Source: Baekduia alba
GTDB lineage: Bacteria; Actinomycetota; Thermoleophilia; Solirubrobacterales; Solirubrobacteraceae
Direction: 5' to 3'
NCBI RefSeq assembly: GCF_028416635.1
Contig: NZ_CP114013.1
Span: forward strand, 4,712,001 to 4,776,000
Length of the DNA stretch: 64,000 bases
A program made the translations under genes and the position numbers. How positions within the stretch are numbered: position 1 is the stretch's first letter; the number at the start of each line of letters is the position of its first letter. The notes under the pieces were generated by a model. The model searched no databases. It was not told the DNA's origin and saw only the letters and a list, made by a program, of their open reading frames with translations. Of the stretch, positions 17,106 through 24,888 are shown piece by piece.

Positions 17106-17492
17106 CTAGACCGCGGAGACCTGCTCTTCGTCCTCCACGCGGAAGGACGAGCCGCAGCCGCAGGCCGCGACCACGTTCGGGTTGTTCACCTGGAAGCCCG
17201 CGCCCTGCAGCGAGTCGACGTAGTCGATCTGCGAGCCGTCCACGTAGGGAAGGCTCTGGGCGTCGACCAGGATGCGCAGCCCCTGGTGCTCGAAGATGGC
17301 GTCGCCATCGTGCTCGTCGTCGAACGCGAGCTGGTACTGGAAGCCCGAGCAGCCGCCACCGCGCACGCCGACGCGCAGGCCGGCGGAGGTGACGTCCGCG
17401 CCCTGGGACTCCAGGAACTCGCGGACCTTCTCGGCGCCCTTGTCCGTGAACTGGACGCCCTTGGCCTGGTACGTAACGGTGGTTCCGGTCAT
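17106..17492 (-). CDS. erpA: iron-sulfur cluster insertion protein, A-type carrier
   Basis: A 128-residue A-type carrier that passes Fe-S clusters to apo-proteins. The three ligand cysteines are present: Cys48 in GGGCSGF and Cys111/Cys113 in ACGCGSSF. Length and the VRGGGCSG and VNNPN motifs fit the ErpA/IscA family; the exact name is by similarity. ATG 17492 lies inside an inverted repeat shared with the divergent bolA promoter. The glycosidase-like lipoprotein follows in the same frame after the TAG. Confidence 0.9.
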   Translation of the reverse strand: MTGTTVTYQAKGVQFTDKGAEKVREFLESQGADVTSAGLRVGVRGGGCSGFQYQLAFDDEHDGDAIFEHQGLRILVDAQSLPYVDGSQIDYVDSLQGAGFQVNNPNVVAACGCGSSFRVEDEEQVSAV

Positions 17493-17513
17493 CGCTATAC
17501 AAAGGATAGCGAT
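17491..17513. promoter_or_regulatory. divergent erpA-bolA promoter with inverted repeat
   Basis: ATCGCTAT-ACAAAGG-ATAGCGAT has perfect 8-bp arms in the only AT-rich stretch of the 34-bp gap between the divergent starts. The left arm covers the erpA start codon. It could be the site of a regulator that controls both iron-sulfur transcripts, or an mRNA hairpin hiding the erpA start. Confidence 0.5.
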
Positions 17514-17518
17514 ACCCT
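17513..17518 (+). promoter_or_regulatory. -10 element, leaderless promoter of bolA
   Basis: TACCCT followed by eight bases and the bolA ATG at 17527. No Shine-Dalgarno sequence precedes bolA. It overlaps the last base of the inverted repeat. Confidence 0.45.
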
Positions 17519-17526
17519 CAAGCCGA

Positions 17527-17763
17527 ATGCCGACGACCGACGAGATCAAGCGCCGCATCGAGGCGGCGGTCCCGGACAGCACCGTCGAGGTGGAGGATTG
17601 GACGGGAGGCGGAGACCACTTCCGCGCCACCGTCGTCTCCCCCGCGTTCGCCGGTCTGAGCCGCATCGCGCAGCATCGGCTGGTCTACGACGTGTTCGGC
17701 GCGGAGATCGGCGGGCCGATCCACGCCCTTTCCCTCACCACCAAAGTCCCGGAGCAGGCATGA
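17527..17763 (+). CDS. bolA: BolA family protein
   Basis: A 78-residue BolA-like protein with the fold core VEVEDWTGGGDHFRATVVSP and the conserved histidine of the RLVYDVF/PIHALSL region. BolA proteins pair with CGFS monothiol glutaredoxins to hold or deliver [2Fe-2S] clusters. Its stop overlaps the start of the glutaredoxin gene as ATGA, so the two partners are made together. ATG 17527. Confidence 0.92.
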   Translation: MPTTDEIKRRIEAAVPDSTVEVEDWTGGGDHFRATVVSPAFAGLSRIAQHRLVYDVFGAEIGGPIHALSLTTKVPEQA

Positions 17764-18155
17764 GCAGCGACACGAACCCCATCCGTGACGCGATCGCCGA
17801 GGCGATCCGCGACAACAAGACGATCCTCTTCATGAAGGGCAACCCCGACGCCCCGGCGTGCGGGTTCAGCGCGCGCACCGTCGCGGCGCTGCAGGCCCTG
17901 GACGCGCCGTTCGCCGCCGTCGACATCCTCCCGGATCCGCGGATCCGCCAGGAGCTGTCGGCGCTGTCGAACTGGCCCACGATCCCGCAGCTCTTCGTCG
18001 ACGGCGAGCTCGTCGGCGGCTGCGACATCGTCACCGAGATGTTCGAGTCCGGCGAGCTGGCCGAGGCGCTCGGCGTCGAGCAGCCGGACGCCGTCAGCGC
18101 CCCCGCTCAGGACGCCGCCCCGGCGCCGCTGGGCATCGAGAACCGCCTGTCCTAG
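17760..18155 (+). CDS. grxD: monothiol glutaredoxin, Grx4 family
   Basis: A 131-residue CGFS glutaredoxin. The active-site CGFS is at 34-37, Lys26 is the usual glutathione-binding lysine, and WPTIPQLFV and GGCDIV complete the glutathione site. It binds a [2Fe-2S] cluster with glutathione and BolA. The last 25 residues (Ala/Pro-rich) extend past the family core. ATGA coupling with bolA. It ends one base before the stop of the convergent S55-like gene. Confidence 0.93.
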   Translation: MSSDTNPIRDAIAEAIRDNKTILFMKGNPDAPACGFSARTVAALQALDAPFAAVDILPDPRIRQELSALSNWPTIPQLFVDGELVGGCDIVTEMFESGELAEALGVEQPDAVSAPAQDAAPAPLGIENRLS

Positions 18156-19901
18156 CTACGGCCGCACCTCGACCCGCAGCTTCGCGCTTCCGCTGATGCG
18201 CAGCTGCGGGTCGCGGTAGACCTCGATCTCGGACGTCGCGGAGTCGCCGCTGTCGTCGCCGGGATCGTGGAAGCTCGCGGTCACGCCGTCTTCGCGCTCC
18301 AGCGCGCCGAACGCGGCCGCGAGCTGGTCGACGTTCCGGGGGCCCGGGTCGTCCTCGCCGCTGCCCGAGTCGTCGCCCAACGTGATGGTGAACGTCGACG
18401 CGAGGTCCTGGGCGTCGCCCTCGCCGGCCACGGCGTCGGCGGGCGAGCCCGTGAGCTGCAGGATGTGCTCCCCCGCGCTCAGGTAGCGCGGGATGTGGAC
18501 CGTGACCGTCTTGGTGAACTCGGCGCCGCGCACGTGCTGGGCGGCCACCTGCACCTTGACGTCGCGGCCGCGCCTGACCGTGCTCGGGCCGCGCGCGTCC
18601 AACATGTAGGCCTGGCGCAGCTCGCGGCGCAGCTTGAGGTTGACGTCGACGCGCGTGACGTGCAGGACACCGAAGTTGTAGGCGTCGAGGAGCCCGCTCG
18701 CGGCGCCGAAGTCGGCGACCAGCGGCGCGGCCGGCGACGTCGGCGAGCCGCCGACGTAGGTGTTGCAGAACCGCAGCGGCGCCTTGCGCTCGCGCACGGC
18801 GATCCGCACGCACATCTCGCCCGACTGGCGAGCGGGCGAGCCGCGCAGGATGTCGTAGGCGGCCTGGGCGACGGCGACCGGCCCGACCTGCGTCAGCGAC
18901 GACGTCCCGGTCGGCTGGCCGACCGCGGTCTCGTCCGCGATGGCGGAGTTCTGGTGGACGACGCGGCCCGAATCCAGGTCGGTCGCGGTGACCCGCAGCG
19001 GGAAGCGATCGGGCAGCGCGCCGAGCGTGCCGACGACGGCGCTGGGCGCGTCGTCGGTCAGCGTGCCGAGGTCGTGGCCGGGCGCGGCCAACTTGTAGGA
19101 CGTGACCTGCTCGGTGTCGATCGGGTTGTTGACCACCGTGTAGACGTAGGCGTCCTGGAGCAGCAGCGAGCGGCGCCCGGCGCCGTCGAGCGGATGGCCG
19201 AAGGCGTACACGTTGGCCCCGTCGACGTAGGTGACGGTGCCGACCGCGCCGGCCTCGACGTCGCCGCCCGCCAGGCCGACGGCGACCGACGACCCCGGCT
19301 GGAGCGTCTGGGTCGGGAACGCGCCGGCGCGCGGCGCGGCGGGCGCGGCGTAGAGCGCGCGGCCGAGCTTCGACCCGGCCTTGCGCAGCGCGTCGGCGAC
19401 CGCACCCGACACGCCGGAGAAGCTGATCGGCGTCGCGAGCGCGCGGACCTTGCGCTTGAGCTTGGCCGACATCGGCTTCGCGCCCGACGGCGGGATCACC
19501 GGCTCGCCGAGCATCGTCTGGATCGGCGTCACCAGCACGAGCTTGTTGCCGTAGTCGCCGGTCCCCTGCGCGATCGCCCCGATCGTCTTGGGCGTGTTGC
19601 CGTCGTTGGGATCCGGGCACTTCACCGGCGAGCCGGAGAAGCCCTCCGCGATCCCGGTCTCGTCCACCGCGGGGCCGCTGACCTTGACCAGCACCGACGC
19701 GTCCGGGCCCGACAGGACGTCGATGACGTCCACGTCGAACGACGTGATCGCGGTCCCGCGGATCACGCTGTAGCCGGTGCAGTGCATCCCGGCCTGGACC
19801 TGGTCCAGCGGCAGGATGGGATCGCCGGCGGCGTGGGCGGCCGTCGGGATCAGGGCGGGGAGAAGCGCGGCGAAGCCCACCGCGAGGCGCGTTCTGAGCA
19901 C
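18156..19901 (-). CDS. secreted protein with SpoIVB-like S55 peptidase domain
   Basis: A 581-residue exported protein. After a signal peptide (about 1-25) comes a region like the S55 (SpoIVB) peptidase: GMHCTGYSVIRGT, then GFSGSPV matching the catalytic serine motif (M/F)SGSP, VTPIQTML, and later YAFGHPL matching the A-x-GH motif. The C-terminal 200 residues look like beta-sandwich domains with acidic loops. In sporulating bacteria S55 cleaves itself and signals across membranes; this organism shows no sporulation gene here, so a different envelope role is likely. GTG start 19901. Confidence 0.75.
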   Translation of the reverse strand: MLRTRLAVGFAALLPALIPTAAHAAGDPILPLDQVQAGMHCTGYSVIRGTAITSFDVDVIDVLSGPDASVLVKVSGPAVDETGIAEGFSGSPVKCPDPNDGNTPKTIGAIAQGTGDYGNKLVLVTPIQTMLGEPVIPPSGAKPMSAKLKRKVRALATPISFSGVSGAVADALRKAGSKLGRALYAAPAAPRAGAFPTQTLQPGSSVAVGLAGGDVEAGAVGTVTYVDGANVYAFGHPLDGAGRRSLLLQDAYVYTVVNNPIDTEQVTSYKLAAPGHDLGTLTDDAPSAVVGTLGALPDRFPLRVTATDLDSGRVVHQNSAIADETAVGQPTGTSSLTQVGPVAVAQAAYDILRGSPARQSGEMCVRIAVRERKAPLRFCNTYVGGSPTSPAAPLVADFGAASGLLDAYNFGVLHVTRVDVNLKLRRELRQAYMLDARGPSTVRRGRDVKVQVAAQHVRGAEFTKTVTVHIPRYLSAGEHILQLTGSPADAVAGEGDAQDLASTFTITLGDDSGSGEDDPGPRNVDQLAAAFGALEREDGVTASFHDPGDDSGDSATSEIEVYRDPQLRISGSAKLRVEVRP

Positions 19902-19954
19902 GGGTCGCGCGAACAGTAGAGAACATGGGGTTGGGACCGTGTTACTCGTGGCCT

Positions 19955-19966
19955 GACACTAGTGTC
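19955..19966. promoter_or_regulatory. palindrome over the -10 box of mtnA
   Basis: GACACTAGTGTC is a perfect 12-bp palindrome. The TAGTGT half (19960-19965) is a -10-like box seven bases before the GTG at 19973, the leaderless pattern seen at other genes here. A repressor bound to the palindrome would block that promoter. It also supports 19973 as the mtnA start rather than ATG 19925. Confidence 0.5.
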
Positions 19967-19972
19967 CTGCTC

Positions 19973-21004
19973 GTGGCCCTCGGCGCTCCCTCGATCCAGG
20001 CGGTCCGGTGGGACGGACGTCGCCTCTCGCTGCTCGACCAGACGCTGCTCCCCGGCGCCGAGACGTGGCTGACGCTGACGGGCGCCGCGGACACGGCGGA
20101 GGCGATCCGCCGGCTGGCCGTGCGCGGCGCGCCGAACATCGGGATCGCCGCCGCCTACGGCGTGGCGATGGACCTGTCGGCACGGCCGTCGCTCGGCGCG
20201 CTGGAGGAGGCGTGCGAGGTCCTGATCGCCGCCCGGCCGACGGCCGTGAACCTGGCGTGGGCGGTCGAACGCGTGCGCGCGGCGTGCCTCGGCGCCGGGC
20301 CGTCGACCATCGCCAGCGCCGCCCGCGGCGCGGCCCAGAAGATCCACGCGGCCGAGGACGCGGCGAGCGGCGCGATGGCCGAGCTGGGCGCCGACTGGCT
20401 CGCCGCCCGCGGCGTCCGGACGATCCTCACGCACTGCAACACCGGCGCGCTGGCGACCGGCGGGCGCGGCTCGGCGCTGGGCGTGTGCATCGAGCTGGCC
20501 GCGCGGGTCGAGGGCGTGACGGTGATCGCGTGCGAGACGCGGCCGCTGCTGCAGGGCGCCCGGCTGACGGCGTGGGAGCTGCAGCGCCTCGGCATCCCGT
20601 TCGCGCTGATCGTGGACGGGGCGGCCGCGGGGCTGCTGCGCCGCGGCGCCGCCGACGCGGTCATCGTCGGCTGCGACCGCGTGGCGGCCAACGGCGACGT
20701 CGCCAACAAGGTCGGGACCTACGCGCACGCGCTCGCGGCGCGCGCGGTGGACCTGCCGTTCGCGGTGGCGGGCCCGACCTCCACGGTGGACCTCGCGACG
20801 CCCGACGGCGACGCGATCGCGATCGAGGAGCGCGGCGCCGAGGAGGTCGTCGCCTTCGGCGGCGTCGACGTCGCCCCGGCCGGGACGCCGGTCATCAACC
20901 CCGCCTTCGACGTCACGCCGGCCGCGCTCGTCAGCGCGCTGATCACCGAGAAGGGCATCGCCGCGCCGGTCGACGCCGCGGCGGTCGCGGGGCTGTTGGC
21001 ATGA
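19973..21004 (+). CDS. mtnA: S-methyl-5-thioribose-1-phosphate isomerase (MtnA family)
   Basis: A 343-residue aldose-ketose isomerase of the eIF2B-related family. RRLAVRGAPNIGIAAAYG near 46-63 is the family signature; Cys155 in THCNTGALATGG and Asp235 in GCDRVAANGD are the catalytic residues. It converts methylthioribose 1-phosphate, or 5-deoxyribose 1-phosphate in salvage variants, to the ribulose form. It is followed by two zinc-type dehydrogenases with ATGA and TGATG overlaps, an operon without the usual mtnB, mtnC or mtnD. The downstream route is therefore unlikely to be the classic methionine salvage path. Confidence 0.9.
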   Translation: MALGAPSIQAVRWDGRRLSLLDQTLLPGAETWLTLTGAADTAEAIRRLAVRGAPNIGIAAAYGVAMDLSARPSLGALEEACEVLIAARPTAVNLAWAVERVRAACLGAGPSTIASAARGAAQKIHAAEDAASGAMAELGADWLAARGVRTILTHCNTGALATGGRGSALGVCIELAARVEGVTVIACETRPLLQGARLTAWELQRLGIPFALIVDGAAAGLLRRGAADAVIVGCDRVAANGDVANKVGTYAHALAARAVDLPFAVAGPTSTVDLATPDGDAIAIEERGAEEVVAFGGVDVAPAGTPVINPAFDVTPAALVSALITEKGIAAPVDAAAVAGLLA

Positions 21005-21966
21005 GGGTCGCCCGCTCCGTCGCGCCGCGCGAGGTCCGCGTCGACGAGGACCCGGAGCCGGTCGCCGGGCCGGGCGAGGTCGTCTGCCGGGTCCTGGCGT
21101 GCGGCGTCTGCGGCTCGGACATCAGCGACGCGTGGGTGGCGCCGAAGCTGCCGGTCGTCCTCGGCCACGAGCTGACCGGGGAAGTTGTAGAAGTCGGCGA
21201 GGGCGTCGTCGGGCTGGGCGTCGGCGACCGAGTTGTCGTCCATCACCACGTCTCGTGCGGCGAGTGCCGGCGCTGCCAGCGCGGGCACGAGACGTTGTGC
21301 GAGTCCTTCCGGACCACGAACATCGCGCCGGGCGGCTTTGCCGAGCGCGTCCGGATCCCGCCCGAGCTCGTCGGCGAGCTGCTGTTGTTGGAGGACTTGG
21401 ACGAGGAGCGCGGGACGTTCGTCGAGCCGCTGGCCTGCGTCCTGCGCGCCCTGAACCGGGCGCGGCTGCGCGCGGGCGACAGCCTGCTCGTCGTCGGCGC
21501 TGGGACCAGCGGCCTGCTGGCGATCGCGGCCGCCCACGCGCGCGGGGTGGAGGCGGTCTGGGTGCGCGAGCCGCGCGAGGACCGGATGGCGCACGCGCTC
21601 GCGCTCGGCGCCGAGCGCCACGGCAACGAGCTGGTCGACGTCGCGCTCGTCGCCTCCGGCGCGCCGGAGGCGATCGACACGGCGTTCGCGGCCGTCGCGC
21701 CCGGCGGCGCGATGGTGCTCTACGCCACGCCCTCCCCCGGCAAGCCGCTGACGCTCGACGCCGTGTCGCTGTACCGGCGCGAGGTCGACGTGGTCCCCTC
21801 CTACTCGGCGGGCGCGCGCGACATGATCGACGCCTATGACCTGCTGAAGGCCGGCGCGGTCGACCCGCTGCCGTGGGTCACTCATCGCGTGGGGCTCGAG
21901 GAGACCGGGCACGCCCTGGACATGGTGCGCTCCGGCGAGGCGATCAAAGTCCTGGTGCTGCCCTGA
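21001..21966 (+). CDS. zinc-dependent alcohol dehydrogenase (MDR family) 1
   Basis: A 321-residue medium-chain dehydrogenase. ACGVCGSDI and GHELTGEVV carry the catalytic zinc ligands, and CGECRRCQRGHETLC the four-cysteine structural zinc site. VVGAGTSGLLAI binds NAD(P). ATGA overlap with mtnA and TGATG overlap with the next gene give tight coupling. It probably acts on a sugar-derived alcohol or ketone made by the MtnA step. About 30 residues shorter than typical family members in the cofactor domain. Confidence 0.9.
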   Translation: MRVARSVAPREVRVDEDPEPVAGPGEVVCRVLACGVCGSDISDAWVAPKLPVVLGHELTGEVVEVGEGVVGLGVGDRVVVHHHVSCGECRRCQRGHETLCESFRTTNIAPGGFAERVRIPPELVGELLLLEDLDEERGTFVEPLACVLRALNRARLRAGDSLLVVGAGTSGLLAIAAAHARGVEAVWVREPREDRMAHALALGAERHGNELVDVALVASGAPEAIDTAFAAVAPGGAMVLYATPSPGKPLTLDAVSLYRREVDVVPSYSAGARDMIDAYDLLKAGAVDPLPWVTHRVGLEETGHALDMVRSGEAIKVLVLP

Positions 21967-22898
21967 TGCGCGCGGCGCGCCTGCACGGGCCGGACGACGT
22001 CCGCGTCGAGGACGTCCCGGAGCCGGTCGGCGAGGTCGTCGTCACGGTGCGGGCCGCGACGACGTGCGGCACCGACCTGAAGATGCTGCGCCACGGCCAC
22101 CCGACGCTCGCCGCCTACCCCGCGCCGTTCGGCCACGAGACCGCGGGCGAGCGGATCGACACCGGCGAGCGCGTCCTGGTCGGCGACTCGGTGCCGTGCG
22201 GGACGTGCCCGCCGTGCCGCGCCGGGCGGACGCACCTGTGCCGGGCGATGACGTGGGTCTACGGCGGCTTCGCGGAGCGCATCGCCGCGCCGGCCGCCGC
22301 GCTGCACTCGATCCCCGGCGCGCTGCCGTTCAGCGCGGCGGCGATGGCCGAGCCGCTGGCGGCGTGCGTGCACGCCGTCGGGCGCGGGACGAGCGAGCGC
22401 GCGGTGGCGGTCCTGGGCGGCGGCACGATCGGGCTGATGCTCGCGCGGCTGCTGGTGCTCGACGGGCGCGACGTCGCGGTGATCGACCGCCATCCCGAGC
22501 GCCGCGCGCAGGCCGACGACCTCGGCGCCCGCGGCGTCGACGCACTCGAGCCGGGCGCGGTGGCGCTGGTCTTCGAGGCCGTCGGCCGCCCCGAGGCCTG
22601 GCACGCGGCGTTGCTGCTGGTCGCGCCCGGCGGCCGCGTCGTGATGGTCGGCGGCTGCCCCGGCGGCGACGTCGCGCTGCCCGCCGTCCGGATCCACTAC
22701 GACGAGGTCGACGTCGTCGGCGCGTTCCACCATCGCCCCGCCGAGATCGACGAGGCGCTGCTGCTCCTCTCGACCGGCGCGGTCGACCACGCCGCCTTCG
22801 CCGGCCCCACGGTCGGCCTCGACGACCTCGCCGCCGCGCTGGTCGACCCGCCGTTCGGCGCCGAGGCCCGCAAGCTCGTCGTCGACCCGACGCGCTGA
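21966..22898 (+). CDS. zinc-dependent alcohol dehydrogenase (MDR family) 2
   Basis: A 310-residue second medium-chain dehydrogenase, distantly related to its neighbour. TTCGTDLKML and FGHETAGE hold the catalytic zinc; CGTCPPCRAGRTHLC the structural zinc; VLGGGTIGLMLARLL the cofactor site. It is short for the family, with some loops trimmed. Third gene of the mtnA operon, with a TGATG start. Two consecutive oxidoreductases after an isomerase suggest a stepwise redox conversion of a five-carbon deoxy- or thiosugar phosphate. That is inference. Confidence 0.88.
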   Translation: MRAARLHGPDDVRVEDVPEPVGEVVVTVRAATTCGTDLKMLRHGHPTLAAYPAPFGHETAGERIDTGERVLVGDSVPCGTCPPCRAGRTHLCRAMTWVYGGFAERIAAPAAALHSIPGALPFSAAAMAEPLAACVHAVGRGTSERAVAVLGGGTIGLMLARLLVLDGRDVAVIDRHPERRAQADDLGARGVDALEPGAVALVFEAVGRPEAWHAALLLVAPGGRVVMVGGCPGGDVALPAVRIHYDEVDVVGAFHHRPAEIDEALLLLSTGAVDHAAFAGPTVGLDDLAAALVDPPFGAEARKLVVDPTR

Positions 22899-22903
22899 GC
22901 GCG

Positions 22904-23968
22904 CTAGTCGCCGAACAGCCTCACGACGCTCGTCATTCGGCTCGCGCCGAAGCCGGCGACGCGCAGCGCGACCGGCTGGCGTGAGCCGGCGGCGCCGACG
23001 CGCTCGGGCTCGCGTTCGCGGTACCACTCGATCGTGTCGACCAGCGGCTGCTCGTGGTGGCCGGGCGTCCAGCCGAGCTCGCGCTTGGCCTTCGTCGAGC
23101 GGTAGGCCCAGCGCAGCGACAGCGCGCGGATCTCCTCGACGGTCATCGCCGGGTGCCCGGGCGCGGCCTCGGCGACGCGCGCCAGCGCGAGCGCGGCGTG
23201 CAGCGGCAGCTTGACCGCCGGCGGCTCGACGCCGCTGAGCCGGCCGAGGTCGGCGAAGAGCCGGTCGTTGGTGAAGTTGCGCCCGCCCAGGATGTAGCGC
23301 TCGCCGACCATGCCGCGCTCCTCGGCCAGCAGGTGCCCGCGGGCGACGTCGGCGGCGCCGACGATGCACAGCGCGCCGTCGACGTAGACCGGGATCTCGC
23401 GACGCAGGAACCGGCGGACGAGCTCCGTCGAGGACCGGTGGACGTCGCCGCGCCCCAGCACGTGCGCGGGGTTGACGATCACGACCGGCAGGCCCTGCGC
23501 GCAGATCCGCAGCGCCTCGCGCTCGGCCTCGGCCTTCGCGTTGGCGTAGGACAACCCGGTGCGCGCCGCGTTGTAGACGTGCAGCTCGTCGGCCGTGGAC
23601 CGGCCGTCGGCCGGCCCGATCGCGGCGGCGGCGCTCGTGTGGACGACGCGCTCGACGCCGGCGCGCATCGCTTCCTCCAGCGCGACGCGCGTACCGACGA
23701 CGTTGCTGCGGTACAGGTCGTCCCAGCCGGCGCGCAGCATCGTCGCGTCCGACACGTGGAAGAACCGGTCGACGTCCTTCAGCGCGCGGCGCATGTCGCG
23801 CCGGTCGGTGGCGTCGGCGGCGACGACCTCGACGTCGAGGTCGGCGATCGCGTCCAGCGCGGCGTGCGCGGGGACGGTCACGCGCACGCGGTCGCCGCGG
23901 GCGACCAGCGCCCGCGCCACGTGAGAGCCGATCAGCCCCGCCGCGCCGGTGACGAGCGTCGTAGACAT
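22904..23968 (-). CDS. NAD-dependent epimerase/3-beta-hydroxysteroid dehydrogenase family protein
   Basis: A 354-residue extended SDR. It has TGAAGLIGSHVARAL at the N-terminus, a Ser-Tyr-Lys set with SYANAKAEAE (YxxxK) and a C-terminal substrate domain ending near SLRWAYRSTKAKRELGW. The composition resembles hopanoid-associated sugar epimerases (HpnA) and dihydroflavonol reductase-like proteins, but no hopanoid genes are nearby. ATG 23968; divergent from DegV with 31 bp between. It converges with the mtnA operon after a 5-bp gap. Confidence 0.85.
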   Translation of the reverse strand: MSTTLVTGAAGLIGSHVARALVARGDRVRVTVPAHAALDAIADLDVEVVAADATDRRDMRRALKDVDRFFHVSDATMLRAGWDDLYRSNVVGTRVALEEAMRAGVERVVHTSAAAAIGPADGRSTADELHVYNAARTGLSYANAKAEAEREALRICAQGLPVVIVNPAHVLGRGDVHRSSTELVRRFLRREIPVYVDGALCIVGAADVARGHLLAEERGMVGERYILGGRNFTNDRLFADLGRLSGVEPPAVKLPLHAALALARVAEAAPGHPAMTVEEIRALSLRWAYRSTKAKRELGWTPGHHEQPLVDTIEWYREREPERVGAAGSRQPVALRVAGFGASRMTSVVRLFGD

Positions 23969-23987
23969 CGTGGCGCATCCTGGCAGC

Positions 23988-23993
23988 TAGGCT
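23988..23993 (+). promoter_or_regulatory. -10 element, leaderless promoter of the DegV gene
   Basis: TAGGCT is followed by six bases and the ATG at 24000. The divergent epimerase start is only 32 bp away, so this short gap must hold both promoters. Confidence 0.45.
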
Positions 23994-23999
23994 GGCCGC

Positions 24000-24875
24000 A
24001 TGTCCCAGGTCGCCGTGGTCACCGACACCACGCATTACGCCCCGCGCGCGCTGCTGCAGGCGCACGACATCCGCGAGGTGTCGCTCTACGTCAACCTCGG
24101 CGACCACCACGAGCGCGAGTCGGCGATGCCCGACTTCGACGCGTTCTACCAGCGCCTGCGCGAGCTCGACCAGCTGCCGACGACCTCGCAGCCGTCGATC
24201 GGCGACTTCCTGGAGGTCTACGAGCCGCTCGCCGCCGCGGGCAAGGACATCGTCTCGGTCCACATCGCGGGCGGCATCTCCGGCACGCCGGAGACGGCGC
24301 GCCAGGCGGCGACCGAGATCGCGGTGAGGCACCCGGGCCGGCGCGTCGAGGTCATCGACTCGCGCACGGCGTGCGGCGGCATCGGCCTCTGCGCGCTGGC
24401 CGCCGCGGCCGCGGCGTCGACCGGCGCCGACCTCGACGCCGTCGTCGCGCGCACCAACGAGGCCGCCGACACGATGAAGATCTGGTTCGCGGTCGACACG
24501 CTCGAGTTCCTCAAGCGCGGCGGCCGGATCGGCACCGCGCAGGCCTGGCTCGGCGGCGCGCTGAAGATCAAGCCGATCCTGACCATCGATCGCGAGATCA
24601 CGCCGGTCGAGCGTGTGCGCACGTCGAGCCGCGCCTTCGAGCGGATGGTGGACTACCTCAAGGCGCGCCACGAGGACGGCGCCGACGGCTGGGTGGTCCA
24701 GCACATCCAGGCTCCCGACGAGGCGGCCCGGCTGGTCGAGCGCGGGCGCGAGATCTTCGGCACCGAGCCGGTGTTCGTGTCCGAGATCGGGCCGGTGATC
24801 GGGACGCATGTCGGGCCGGGGCTGATCGGGGCGGGCGGGCTGCCGCGGCGGTTGATGGCAGAGCTGGGGGTCTGA
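24000..24875 (+). CDS. DegV family fatty-acid-binding protein
   Basis: A 291-residue two-domain DegV protein. VAVVTDTTHY is the N-terminal strand, TTSQPS the conserved lipid-headgroup loop, SVHIAGGISGT the second, and FLKRGGRIG the third signature. DegV proteins bind long-chain fatty acids; in Firmicutes the related FakB hands the fatty acid to the kinase FakA. No FakA is present in the window. ATG 24000. Its 3' end is followed 13 bp later by copy 2 of the palindromic repeat. Confidence 0.92.
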   Translation: MSQVAVVTDTTHYAPRALLQAHDIREVSLYVNLGDHHERESAMPDFDAFYQRLRELDQLPTTSQPSIGDFLEVYEPLAAAGKDIVSVHIAGGISGTPETARQAATEIAVRHPGRRVEVIDSRTACGGIGLCALAAAAAASTGADLDAVVARTNEAADTMKIWFAVDTLEFLKRGGRIGTAQAWLGGALKIKPILTIDREITPVERVRTSSRAFERMVDYLKARHEDGADGWVVQHIQAPDEAARLVERGREIFGTEPVFVSEIGPVIGTHVGPGLIGAGGLPRRLMAELGV

Positions 24876-24888
24876 GGGGGCCGAGCTG

